Shown here in pieces: positions 41,101 through 52,387 of a stretch of 64,000 nt of DNA. Within the stretch, counting starts at the first letter, position 1, and every line of letters starts with the position of its first letter. A program made the translations under genes and the position numbers. Under the pieces are notes generated by a model. That model searched no databases, was not told where the DNA came from, and was given only the letters and a program-made list of their open reading frames with translations. Source of the DNA: Colocasia esculenta (Eukaryota; Streptophyta; Magnoliopsida; Alismatales; Araceae); NCBI GenBank assembly GCA_014218235.1, contig CM024757.1, forward strand, positions 145,031,371-145,095,370, in the 5' to 3' direction.

Positions 41101-44100
41101 GGGGCCACTAAGTCGCACCTCGACTTCTCGGTGGTCGCCACCATGACCCTGCCACAAATGGAGTGCCAACCAGACATCTGACAGCTCACAGGGCGCACAA
41201 CAACAGTGCAGAGCACACAAGTAGATGTCGACAACTCCACAGTCGCGACGCGCACCAAACCAACCAGAAACACTGAAACCACCAGTCGGAAACCACCCGA
41301 CTGAACCCTCAACATACCACGCTGTTGAGACCAACCGGTCAGTAATTCACTCTATCACCAATGACTAGACAAAGGTCCCAACTACTGACGGCAACTGAGA
41401 AAAATGCCAAGAGGTCATCCACAAGACTCCGCTAAATGGCTCCGCACAACTTAGCAACAGCTAGCACCTACGGTAAGGCCAAACGAGAGCTTCTTAATGG
41501 TGACCCAAAACCAATCGAAAAACACGCACGTGGAGAACCCACGGCGAGCAAGACAGTGTTTGTCGACACCACTATATGTCACCCAGATCATCCTCATGGT
41601 CCGACCAGGACACACAATGGCTATGGAGCCACAGAAAGCTAAACTACATGCTCCACAGGCACACGCACAGAGGCAAAACCAAAGAAGACGTCTAATGTTG
41701 GCAAGGCCAAGCAAATCAAGACATCAGCAACTGCACAGGAAAATGAAACAACTGCAGAGGTCGAAACTAGCATGTCGACCTCACAGAAAACCAAACCAAA
41801 ATAGGGTACCGCAACCGAGCACCCTCGCTCCCAAACGGGAGGGCAAAACTCAAACACAGGCTAGGACCAACACCTAGCGTACCACCAATAGGGCTACCTA
41901 AGCAAGGTAAAGCAGCCACCCACAGTGGTAACGGTACAGCCACAAGGCACCGCCAACACAAGTGTCCCAGAGGCGGAAAGCTCAACGCCTCGAACACCGA
42001 GCAAACTCACGAAGCGACGCACGAATCTCACGATCAAGAAAAATAACACAACACACAGTGCTTACACAAGCACCAGGAGCCACCCAAAGTGTAATACAAT
42101 GCACCAGGGCTCCAGACGGGAGGGTGCCACCACAAGCACCAAAACTAGGCAAGATGCAACACATTGCACCAACGGCCGAAACAACACGGCTAACAGGAAG
42201 GACTCCACAAGAGACCTGCCAAAAGCCACCCACAAGAAACCGCAAGCCAAAAGGGTAGGACAGGCCACACCGGCCACGAACCCTCAAGGCACAAGGACAC
42301 AAAACATCAAAAAGAACACGCTCAAGTGCAGTAAGCAACCGCATAAACAGCCTGAAATGACTCAGGCCACCAAAAGGGACTCTCCACCAGAGACCCACAA
42401 GAGGAATGCACAGAAAACCAACAGCTTCAAGAGCGCAACAACACATCGGCTCTTAGAAGCACACAACACAAGGCACCGCTCCTACCACCATAGACGGAGA
42501 GGGCCACACACCAAACGGCGACAAGCACCTCCAAGCACAGCTGAGGCACAAGCGGAAACACACACCAGGACGATGCTTGCACAAGCAAGACAAACAACAG
42601 AAAATTGGTGCCGCCTCACACTGAACATAAGGCACGCTGCCCTACATTGTCCAGTCAGGCGACAAGAAACCAGCACAGTAAGAGATGGGACAATAGGTCA
42701 CTACAACCTATCGCACCACAAGGAAAACCACGCGCACGAGGGGAGCGACCAACCTCCCTACCAGCACCACCACCCCGAGCAACCAATGGAAAGCAAGGGA
42801 AGGAGACCCTCACAACGAATCTCTTCCACACACAAGGGAAAACCACTAAATGAGACTGGCCCTTCCACAAAAGCACAACCAGCTAGACACCCATGGCACT
42901 CACCAGACCACCATCTGGTAGAGCCCACAGGGCGCGAGAAACGAAGCTAACCTCCCTATCTTGGAGACACCGAGTCCAACCAGCGCAGTCGGGAAACCCA
43001 AAAATCAACCAGGAAGACAAATTGGCCAGCACCACGGCCAGACACACGGTCAGAGGCACCACACCTTGATCAACAGCACCCAGGTAGATTGTAACACAGA
43101 TAGTCCAACCGGAAACAACGACAGCTCATCTCCACAGAGAGAGAGAGAGCAGCGACAAGCAAAACAAACACAAGACAGCTTGGGGGGAACCTCCACCCAA
43201 AGCGCCAAGAGCCGGTCTGGAAACCATCACCAGAACATAGCCCAAACGACTGGCCAACAGAAAGAACACAGCAGACAGTGGAAGCAACACAATTGTTTTT
43301 GGGAGAACCTCCGCCAGAACCACTAAGGCGTCGTTCTGGGAAAACCCACCAGAATGCAACGGCCAACACAACAACATCATACCTCTACCATGAGGTAGCA
43401 CAACAACCGGCAGAAACATTCTCGGAATAGTCCTGAGAGCGAACCTCACCAGACAACAACCAACAGTTCTGGAAAACCGCACTAGAACACGGGGCAACCA
43501 AGCGATGCGTCTCAACCTCGAGGGCAATGCAACGACAACCAACCAGATAATAGAGACCTAAAACGAAGGAGGTAACACATAGAAAAAGACTTTAACGAGC
43601 ACAACAACAGTCTCAGAGGGAAAGAAACCCCTCACTAGGACAACAACAAACAGTTCTGGGAAACACCACCAGAACATAGCAGCCAAGCGGTGCACCTCAT
43701 CCCAGAGGGCAATGCCGCAACAACCAGAAACGAGCACAACATAGTTCTGGGGAGGCCTCACTTCCACTAGAACCAGTAGAGAAGAACTCCAGAAGCACCT
43801 CACCAGAGTTCACAACCAGTCAGCGCAAGGTCGACAACAGCCACAACCAGGTGTCACAGCACTCAACCAGTGGTGCAATACAGCACACAAGCATCTACTT
43901 AGCTCGAGCAAAGACGCCGACTGAGCAGAGCACAGCGCCCAACGGCGCACAGGCACGCAAGGCAAACACACAGCCAACAACACACACCCCAACAAGAAGG
44001 GGACATCCAACAAGGACACACCCCAACAAGAAGGGGACATCCAATAAGGACACACCCCAACAAGAAGGGGACATCCAACAAGGATACACCCCAATGAGAA

Positions 44101-44455
44101 GGGGGCATCCAACAAGGCTACGACACCTTCTACTGGTTCCGCAGACCACAACCCTGCACCAGTGAAGGACACACCACACTTAGGCTCTCTCAGCCTTCGC
44201 GACACACCCACACGGACGCGCCAGCCGAGGATGAACCCAACCGCAGCACGAGCAAAACAGCAACCACGCTCGCAGCATGCGCCCCCAGCAGTAGCAGCAA
44301 CACACTCGGACCCTTCTGGAAAGCTAGCCACCTGCAACAAAGAGCCAAAAGCTCACCTAATAGCAACTACACACAGACGGGCCAGTAGCACACGAGTACC
44401 TTTCTTTGGGACAACCATAGTTATTAACCCATTACAAATCTCGTTGGACCCCTGG
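41101..44455 (-). other. Internal region of element G, no recognisable proteins
   Basis: Strong strand bias: the plus strand is rich in A and C (sense strand rich in G and T). Long open frames (for example 41925-42950 on the plus strand, and 176 codons on the minus strand ending at 43810) follow from this composition and show no domain. It contains a 34-bp tandem repeat (43985-44120) and a series of TTCTGG...CCAGAA hairpins (43215-43772). Expected of a LARD interior. Confidence 0.6.
43985..44120. repeat. 34-bp tandem repeat, four copies
   Basis: Unit CACCCCAACAAGAAGGGGAC plus ATCCAACAAGGACA; copies start at 43985, 44019, 44053 and 44087. The last copy is the most diverged (AATGAGAAGGGGG). 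Confidence 0.9.
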
Positions 44456-44467
44456 GCTCTGATGCCA
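44456..44467 (-). other. Variant primer binding site of element G
   Basis: TGGCATCAGAGC on the minus strand, one base different from TGGTATCAGAGC in the other elements, one base from the LTR end at 44469. Confidence 0.75.
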
Positions 44468-44468
44468 C

Positions 44469-47179
44469 TGTAACGACCCGACCTCCCGGACCCCCGCCAG
44501 GGACCCCGAAGGTCGCGCCGCCACCCACGGATCCGAAGACCCGGAAGGGTTAGAATTTAGTCCATTGAGATAAGCAATGAATTCAATAACTATAACAAGA
44601 AAGTTCGTACATTAATAAGAAAAGTATGTACAACATGTCCCAAATTAAAGTACAGGTACATAAAGAAAGGTGCAGTCCTTAAGGGGCTAACCCCGAGGAC
44701 TTACAGAAAGGACACTCTCAACTTACGGTACAAAGAGTACCCACACTCACAACTCACACTGATGGCAACGCTCGGAGAACAAGATGCCACCACGACCGTC
44801 CGACAACGAACTCCTATGACAGCGAGTCCCTACCTGAAGAGAGTAGGGGGATGAGCCTTGCGAGCAAGGCTCAGTAGGGATTACCAGTCCCTTACCAGCC
44901 AGAGCAGCAGTAACTCCAACAAGCAGAAGTAAAACTACTCTACAAAGTAGTAACGTGAGAAACACCTACTGCAGAGAGCTACAAAGCAGCGGAAACAGAG
45001 TAAATGCCTTGACCACAACCCGGGTCAGGCCAAAGATGACTCCCGTAGAACCAGCGGAGTCAAACACATACGGAAGCAAATCCTCAACACACACCTGTCG
45101 AGACAAAGAAGCTCACGGAACACCGGAACAACCACGAGAGACCAGAGTCTCAAGAAAAGCACCAACATCTCAGACCTCTACAAGTCGGGTAGGAACAACC
45201 AGGTGTCACCACGAGAGAGACTGAGCAACCACGTGAGAAGCACCATGTCACCACAGGCATGGCCACCTTAGACCTCCAAGTAGAACCAACCTGCACCTCG
45301 GACACTCCACGAGGTCAGGGAACTAAACACTCCGGTGCCACCACGGATGGCACCAAGGAATGGGTTACTGAAACCACAGTTGGGTGCCTACCCATGGCAA
45401 TGTCACAGCAAGAACAACCAAGCCACCACCAAAAGTGCCTTAGTCTAGGTCTCCCCTCCCATCGGAGTGAGACGCGTGGACTAAGCAACCACAACCACCG
45501 CAGTCCGACCGAACTGCGGCCCCACGCCTGACCTCCCTACGTGGCTCCAGAACCAATGTAGAGCAAGGCAGTGAGACGGACTGGTTGGTCCACACCGGAC
45601 GAGCACCTGAACCACCTCGGAGACCCAGACCATCTAAGAGAGCTCTACAAATGACTCTACGCTGCTGCCCCCACCGTTTTCCCTTCTGCTCCAAGTCCGA
45701 GACTTGAGCACGCACGTCGCCTGGAGAACTCCCTCTAAACGATGCGCGGGGCTGGGGTCCCAGGTAACGGTAACAACCTGTCTCAGAGACAAGCCCTCAA
45801 GTGACTAGCACCGGGCGAAAAGAGAACTGGGTGGAAACCACCACAGAAACATCACACCTAGCTTGTAACTACGACAAGCCCAGCTGGCATAGCACGCACG
45901 GCACCCCTTCCGGGAACAACCTCCAAAGGCCGTCGGCCAATGCTGGTACACACGGCATGGCCCAAGAAACCGGAACACCACCAAACAACAAAGAAACCAT
46001 CGCTCTTCTAATAATCGATCAGTGACCAGACCATCAATTATTAGGTAGACGCAAGCCTCTTAGTGACACCGTTAGCACACAACCACAAAGGTGTCACCTT
46101 CGGTCAGTGAATGCAGGGAGGCAACCTACCGCGTTCCCACCAGAAGGTCCTAAGGGCACACCCTGCCCTGGGGCACACACCGACACGCCAACTGGGCCAC
46201 AAAACACCCACGACAACATAAGTCCAGTCTCGCTCTCCTAGCCCATCGTGATCACATCGCGACGGTCAGGGCCACCGCGACAAGCGCCCTGTTGCGACGG
46301 GGAAGCGGGTCGCGACAACAGAGTGGTCACGATAGGAAACCAGGTCGTGACACCCTTGTCGCGATAGCCGACCACGTCGCGATAGAACCCTGTCGCGACT
46401 GGAAACCGGTCACGACATGACCCATATCGTGACGGCCACCCTCGCCACAATATGGTCATGTCGGATCGGGGCGACGCCTTCTCTGATGCCGCGACGCGCT
46501 CGACAGTCGCGACATTAGCTGGAAGTGGACCGCCGGGATGCTACATCCCGGGGTTGCCACAACTACACTAATCACACCACAACGGGGAGGGGAGCATGGG
46601 GAAAGCTTAAAAAGCATGCATTGACAAAGAGGACTCCCAATCCACACCAACAAGAAAGGGCACAAAATCCTTACTGGAGAACGAAGAACCAACCCATGAA
46701 GGGCCTTCACGATGCCACGACCGCCTCCTCCTCTCTCCATACAACGTGCCACCGCTCCGCCAAGCCCGAACCGCCAGAGGATGAGAGGGGGAACTTCTCC
46801 TCCTCGGGGAGGAGAAGGAAGGAGAAATGCCAAAGTGGGGGAAGGGGCTCCAGCCAAGCTTTTAGCCTTCGGCCCCCAAGATGCGACGGGGCGGGGCGTC
46901 ACGTTACCAACCGTACGCGACGGTCGCCCAGACTGTGACCAACTCGCACCCATCCTGGGCGCCCTGACAACCAGACATGACAGTATGCCATGCCTGCCAT
47001 TCTGACAGGCATCAGACGACTGAAAAGCATATTGCAGTCGCAACCCGTTGACCGGGCGTGACAAGAACACGATGCCAAAGGCGGTCGTAACATGGATGAC
47101 TGTCGCGACGGGCATGTCCGTTGCGACAAGACCAGTCATCCCACACACAACGGAAAGTCAGAAAGCTCGAGATGTTACA
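44469..47179 (-). repeat. 5' LTR of element G (right copy)
   Basis: 2711 bp, plus-strand ends TGTAACGACC and GAGATGTTACA. A CCCCGCCAGGGACCCCGAAGG block near the primer binding site is shared with the left copy. The reverse complement resembles the LTR of F along much of its length. Confidence 0.85.
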
Positions 47180-47447
47180 TCACCCTAGGGGTATGCCCTA
47201 AAATATCTGTTATCCCCTCTTGTTAGCACTTGTACTTTGTTACTTGGGACTATACTAGACTCGTACTTTGAGGTGGATGCTTTCCTTCACTTGTTAGTAC
47301 ATTTTAGTACTTGTTGTCATCAAATAATTCCTTTACATATCTTGTTAGACTCGTCCGTTAGCCCTTCTGGGTCTCCGGGCCCGTGGGCGGCAGTACCGTG
47401 GTCAGATTCTTGGTGGGAGCTGGGGTTCGGGCACCGGGGCCACTATA
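47180..47447 (+). repeat. 5' LTR of element F, downstream piece
   Basis: GGGGTATGCCC and CCCTTCTGGGTCTCCGGGCC parallel GGGGTATGCCT and CCCTTCCGGGTCTTCGG in the G LTR, in the same order, showing that F's LTR resumes here after G. It ends GGGCCACTATA before the primer binding site. Confidence 0.8.
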
Positions 47448-47448
47448 G

Positions 47449-47460
47449 TGGTATCAGAGC
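47449..47460 (+). other. Primer binding site of element F
   Basis: TGGTATCAGAGC followed by AAGG, the initiator-Met type used by chromoviruses. Confidence 0.85.
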
Positions 47461-47688
47461 AAGGGGTCAATCAAAACTTGTAATGGAACTAAGTGACAAC
47501 GCAAAGTCCCATAGGAAGTACAAGTTTTTTTTTGTTTAGTAAAAGGTCCTCAGGGCCTCAAACTAGGAGAGTGCACCCTCCCCCCAAGGGGGATAATGTT
47601 CTCACTCCACCAGTGAGGCGACCTGGGCCAATACTGCTAGCTGCCAGGTTAAACCGCTAACTTTATCCATAGTTGTGTCACTGGGCAT

Positions 47689-48900
47689 GGCTCCACGTAG
47701 ACACAGGCAGGTCAAAGAGCTAATGGAGCATCAGGACTATGTGCCAGATCGGTCGGTCGCAGTAGATCACACTTTGGCAGATGCTCACCTCACACAATGA
47801 CCAACAGAGTGTTTATTGCCACAGGGAGCATCGCAACAGCACTGGTATCCACCCCCGCCCCTACCAGAGGTGATGGAGCGTGGTGGAGGGCTATGTTCCA
47901 AGATCCTTAGTGGTACCAGCAGATGCTGATAAGAGGACAGTAGTTCGCAGAGATGGCAGCAGGGGAGAAGCCACCAGTGACTCTGCAGGAAACACCAGTA
48001 CAGCCAGAGGCACCACCAACAGTACAGCAACAGGCTCCAATAGTGACAACAGCACTCGAGGACTAGACAACACTTCTGGAGAGGTTCCTTCATCTTCGGC
48101 CTCCAACCTTCTACAATGACTATGATCCTAACAGAGCAGAGAGCTGGGATCATGAGCTAAGCGTACCTTTGAGACAATGGACTGTGTGGAGTAGGATCAG
48201 GTTAGACTTGCACTCTATCAGTTGAATGGATCAGCCACGAGTGGTAGAGGACTCAAAGGTAGACTTGTTTCCACAGTAGAAGGCTAGACCAGATCACTTG
48301 GGAGTAGCTTTTGGAGGTTTTCCACGATGAGTACTTCCCCGACTACGCTCTCTGTCAGAGGAGGGACCAGTTTCACAAGTTGACGCTGGGAGGCCAGACT
48401 GTGGCGCAGTACCATCAGAGTTTTTCAGATTTACAGCACATCCCTCACGTAGCCACTAGTGAGTAGGTTGGTACTGAGCATTTCATTGGTTGGTTACGAT
48501 CAGAGTTGAGGTGGGCCATGACTGGCCACCTGTGTGAGACCTTGGCCTTAGTAGTATCTCGGGCTACCGCCTTGGAGAGGGAATCCTATTTTCAGCCCCA
48601 GTAGGGAGGAGGTTCGACGAGCTCTACCCCTACCAACCACTTCGGGCAATCGAGGGAGTGTATCTTCTTCTTCTTCTTCAAGCACATGCGGCACTGGCCT
48701 ATGCGCAAAGTTTAAGAAGATGTTCACTCATGGGGGTAAACAGGGTTTTCATCAGCCATAGCAAAGATGTCAGCCAGAGCTTGTGGAGCAGTCGGTGCAG
48801 TAGGGGGCAAAGCAGGGTCAGCAAGATGCAGTTTGTTACCACTACAGGTAGCCAAGTCACTTCAGGCAAGAGTGTCCAATGAGGTAGGCTCAACAACAGT
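47689..48900 (+). pseudogene. Element F gag remnant
   Basis: Begins near ATG 47689 (MAPRRHRQV). Recognisable retrotransposon gag sequence runs through LQPPTFYNDYDPNRAESWDHE (about 48095-48165), then QVRLALYQLNGSATSG, and a zinc-knuckle remnant CYHYR-stop-PSHFRQEC near 48835-48877 in which the stop replaces a codon of a CX2CX4HX4C knuckle. Several other stops and shifts. Not functional. Confidence 0.75.
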
Positions 48901-48989
48901 TAGCACCTCCCCAGTACTCACAACAGGCACTGCAGATGTAGTACTCGCCACCCTAGTAGGCGCAGCATTAACAACAGTACTAGGATAGT

Positions 48990-49480
48990 TCCAGCCACCT
49001 CAGCAGTGCCAGCAATACCAGCAGCCACCGCCCAACAGTCGCCACAACGAGGACATGGTTGTGGTTTCATGATGAATATCACCAGAGAAGAGGTGGATGC
49101 CTCAAATCTGGTTGTCGGTACGGTTCCTATACTTGGTAGGGCTGCTCGTGTTTTGATTGATCCCGGTGCTACACATTGCTTTGTTTCAGAGGAGTTCTTG
49201 GGTTCCCTTACCGAGCTTGCCTCGAAGCGAACATGTGACCTAGCTGTTAACCTTCCAACGAGTGACTATGTGCGTACTTTGGGTTACCTAGAGGGTGTCA
49301 CCATCGAGGTGTAGGGCTATCTTCTGCCAACCAGACTGTTTGCGTTACAGATCCATGACTTTGATGTCATTCTTGACATGGATTGGTTGGAGGCACACTC
49401 TACGTTGGTGGATTTTCAGAGGAAGATCGTGCAGTTGAAGATACCTGAAGCACCTATACTTTACTTTTGAGGTACATGGT
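48990..49480 (+). pseudogene. Element F aspartic protease remnant
   Basis: Open frame to 49314 with GRAARVLIDPGATHCFVSEEF: the active-site triplet reads D-P-G rather than D-S-G. It continues after a TAG (GV-stop-GY) with LQIHDFDVILDMDWLEAHSTLVDF, the usual C-terminal strand of Gypsy proteases (D-V-I-L-G-M-D-W-L in relatives; here G is replaced by D). Confidence 0.8.
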
Positions 49481-49539
49481 CTACCCGCCGACCACTTATT
49501 TCTTCCTGTAGAGCTCGGTGCCTGATCCGAGATGGTTCT

Positions 49540-50340
49540 GTGTCATATCTTGCTTCTGTAAGTTTCTTGAATTTTGGCGAGTTGTCAGTTTTGAATGTAC
49601 CAGTTGTTAGTGATTTTGCTGCTATGTTTCCAGAGGATCTACCTCGTTTTCCATCAGAGCAGGAGGTAGATTTCTCCATTGAGTTGTTTCCAGGGGCGAT
49701 ACTTGTGTCCAAGGCACCGTATTGGATGGCGCCAGCAGAGCTGCGGGAGTTGAAGCTACGGAAGCCGTTCGCCTTGGAGTGTGCCAGTCTTGTTTGTGAG
49801 GAAGAAGGATGGTAGTCTTAGGTTGTGCATTGATATCAGTAGTTGAATCATATTATAGTGAAGAATAAGTATATGTTGCCCAAGAACGACGATTTGTTCA
49901 ACTAGTTGCAGTCTGCAGTAGTTTTCTTGAAGATCGACTTGAGGTCGGGTTACTATCAGCTAAGGATTAGGGAGTCAGACATCGCCAGATCAGCTTTCCA
50001 TACCCACTACGGCCACATCGAGTTTGTCGTGATGCCTTTTGGGCTCATGAATGCACCAGCAGCTTTCATGGAGATGATGCACAATGTGTTCTGAGAGTAC
50101 TTAAACAGGTTTGTGGTAGTGTTCATGGACGACATCCTGGTGTACTTAGTGACAGCGGCGGAGCACGAGGTGCACTTGAGACTAGTGTTGGAGGCACTGA
50201 GGAGTCACCGCCTTTATGCCAAGTTCAGCAAATGTAAATTTTGGCTAAAGGAGCTGCACTTTCTTGGACACATGATCTCAGGTGCAGGGGTGGCAGTGGA
50301 TCCTGCAAAGTTGAGGCCCTAGTTTCTTGGGTCCATCCCA
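49540..50340 (+). pseudogene. Element F reverse transcriptase remnant
   Basis: FPEDLPRFPSEQEVDFSIELFPGA, then a shortened finger region with stops (49800-49905), then FLKIDLRSGYYQLRI, HYGHIEFVVMPFGLMNAPAAFMEMM, a stop in place of a codon after HNVF, then the catalytic FMDDILVYL (Y/F-x-D-D) and LYAKFSKCKFWLKELHFLGHMIS. The catalytic Asp pair is kept, but at least five stops and an internal loss near 49750 make it dead. Confidence 0.85.
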
Positions 50341-50930
50341 CTACAGTAGTAGAGGTGCATAGTTTTCTGGGGTTGGCAGGTTACTTAAGGAGGTTCGTTC
50401 AGGACTTTACCAGAGTTTCTAAGCCGCTGATGAGTTTGACTAGGTGTGAGACAAGGTTTGTGTGGACGACAGAGTGTGAGCAGAGCTTCCAATAGATGAA
50501 GAGTAGGTTGACTACAACCCCGATCCTTGTTTTGTCGTCTAGTAGTGGTGGCTTTGTCATTTACACTGACGCTTCAAGGACTGGTCTTAGTGTCTTGTTG
50601 ATGCAGTACGGGAGGGTAGTCGCTTATGCTTCTAGACAGTTGAAGAAGCATGAGCAGAACTATCCTACTCATGACTTGGAGCTTGCAACTATCATGTTTG
50701 CCTTGAGGTTGTAGAGACACTACTTGTACAGAGAGGTGTTCGAGGTGTTCACAGACAAAAGGAGTTTACAGTATGTCTTCACTCAAGAGATCTGAATCTG
50801 AGGCAGCACAGGTGGGTCGAGAACTTGAAGGACTACAACTTTACTCTTTCCTATCACCCGGGAAAGGTTAATATTGTAGTTGATGCTTTGAGCAGGAGAG
50901 TCCACTTGAGTTCCTTGTTAGTTAGACACT
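50341..50930 (+). pseudogene. Element F RNase H remnant and connection
   Basis: VEVHSFLGLAGYLRRFVQDFT and RFVWTTECEQSFQ (RT connection), then FVIYTDASRTGLSVLLMQ and VVAYASRQLKKHEQNYPTHDLELATIMFALR (RNase H with D, E and D-positions visible), then after a stop the segment running to YHPGKVNIVVDALSRR at about 50855-50905. Stops at 50322, 50495 and 50714. Confidence 0.85.
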
Positions 50931-51535
50931 AGAGGTTGTTGGAGGGCGTTGTTCAGGGAGTGTTCCTTCCATCGAGAATCAGAGGTAGAGCAGTGCTTAC
51001 CAGTTTGACCGTTCAACCAGCCATGTACCAATAGGTGATTGAGGCTCAGAGTGCACGTGAAAGGACCATATAGACCCTCGAGGACATGCTGAGAGCGTAC
51101 TGCTTGGATTGGGGTGGCATGTGGGAGTCGTACCTTTCCATGGTGGAGTTCGTTTATAATAATAGCTTTCACTCCAGCATTGGGATGGTGCCATACGAGG
51201 CTCTATATGGCAGACCATGTCGGACACCTTTGCATTGGCACGAGGTGGTGGGAGGTAGTTCCTGAGACCAGAGCTTGTACAGTAGTGCATAGATACTATG
51301 AGACTAATTAGGCAGAGACTGCATACAGTGCAGAGCAGACAGAAGAGTTACACAGATGTTCGCTAGACGCCACTACAGTTTAAGGCAGGTGACAGTGTGT
51401 TCCTACGAATCTCGCCAACCAAAGGTGGTCTCAGATTCAGGAAGAGGGGCAAGCATAGCCCGAGGTTTTTTGGTCCCTTTCCCATCTTCGAGCATGTTGG
51501 CGAGGTCGCACATAGGTTGGTCTTTCACCTGAGTT
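50931..51535 (+). pseudogene. Element F integrase remnant, catalytic core deleted
   Basis: After SLLVRH and VIEAQSA the sequence jumps directly to the C-terminal part of the core (RTI-stop-TLEDMLRAYCLDWGG, LSMVEFVYNNSFHSSIGMVPYEALYGRPCRTPLHW). The zinc-binding HHCC and the two catalytic Asp segments are absent, a loss of roughly 200 residues. The downstream part is heavily shifted. Confidence 0.8.
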
Positions 51536-51801
51536 AGCAAAAGTTCCCGACATCTTCCACGTCTTGCAGTTGAGGAGGTATATGTCAAATCCGTCACATG
51601 TGCTTGACTACTCACAATTAGAGGTTGTTCTAGACTTGTTAGTACCAAAGTACCCAATCAGTATGCTAGACCGCAAAGTTCAGTAGTTGCGTTGGAGGCA
51701 GATCAAGCTCGTCATGGTCATTTGGGAGAATTGCGTAGGCGGCGAGGCCACGTGGGAGCACGAGGATGAGATGTGGGCACATTTTCAATATTTGTTTGAG
51801 T
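51536..51801 (+). pseudogene. Element F chromodomain-like C-terminus
   Basis: Broken frames encode VPKYPISMLDRKVQ, LRWRQIKLVMVIWENC and EATWEHEDEMWAHFQYLFE before a TAA. This matches the end of chromovirus integrases, where a chromodomain (…E-A-T-W-E…) targets integration to heterochromatin (family knowledge). Confidence 0.75.
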
Positions 51802-52387
51802 AACCAGAACGCGACAGCCATGTCGTCGCGTTCACCTTCTTACAATTCTGACCACAGCATGCCCATTTTGTCATCTTGCTGTCAGGACAATTGGGACATG
51901 CGTCGGAATGCATGCAATCTGAAGGCGACATGTCAGTCGTCGCGTTCACGGTTGCAGGCCTGCGAGGGCGACACATGGGGGGTCCAATTGTCAAGTTTGA
52001 CCAAGACTTTGGAGTCGCGACATGATGGTCGTTGCGTTCTTAAGTGAATCCTACCATGGGGCTATCACATTCTGAGATCTGAGGCCTATATATGCAAGGC
52101 CAACAGATCTCTCTTCCCCCTTTCCTTTCTTCTTCCTCCCCTATCTTTTCCCCTTTTCTGTTCGAGCATGGCTGTGGTGGTGTTCTTGGTGGCATGGGCA
52201 TGGCGGCTTCCTCTTCGACGTATGATCTCTTCTCCGATGTGTAGGAGGTCATACGTTGCTCGTGGACGGCGTGAGCGTGGAGCTTGGAGTGAGGAGAAGA
52301 TGGCATGCACACGAGAAGACCCCAACTGGTTGGCTCTACATCTTGAGGTAGGGACCCTCAACTTTCCCCCTAGTTCTAGCATGCTAG
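51802..52387 (+). repeat. 3' LTR of element F, truncated
   Basis: Aligns with 36386-36955 including the TATA region (52087-52093). The first about 100 bp of the LTR and the polypurine tract are missing, so the chromodomain end joins LTR-internal sequence. It ends at AGCATGCTAG where LTR H begins. Confidence 0.85.

Larger units (their letters stand above)
38338..47179 (-). mobile_element. Element G: LARD-like non-autonomous LTR element, related to F
   Basis: Two long direct repeats (38338-about 41100 and 44469-47179) flank about 3.3 kb with no recognisable gag, protease, RT or integrase on either strand. A primer binding site variant lies at 44456-44467, which fixes the minus orientation. The right LTR has matching ends TGTAAC...GTTACA. 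The LTRs are homologous to the LTR of F. No clear 5-bp duplication was seen (TTTAC left, TCACC right). It sits inside the 5' LTR of F in opposite orientation. Confidence 0.8.
36289..52387 (+). mobile_element. Element F: chromovirus-type Gypsy retrotransposon split by G and truncated by H
   Basis: 5' LTR in two pieces (36289-38337 and 47180-47447), primer binding site, gag, protease, RT, RNase H, a remnant of integrase, a chromodomain-like end and the first 600 bp of the 3' LTR. The order protease-RT-RNase H-integrase-chromodomain and the motifs fit the Tekay/Del group of plant chromoviruses. Nearly every domain has stops or deletions. Confidence 0.85.

Noticed and set aside
41925..42950. 341-codon plus-strand ORF, Thr/Lys/Gln-rich
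   Set aside because: Explained by the A/C-rich strand of the G interior, and antisense to the element; overlapping frames are also open and no domain is present.
43810..44340. 176-codon minus-strand Cys-rich ORF with repeated GCPLLVGV
   Set aside because: The repeats come from the 34-bp tandem array read in several phases; no family recognised.
47785..48153. Minus-strand ORFs opposite gag of F
   Set aside because: Shadows of the Gln/Ser/Thr-rich gag remnant on the plus strand.
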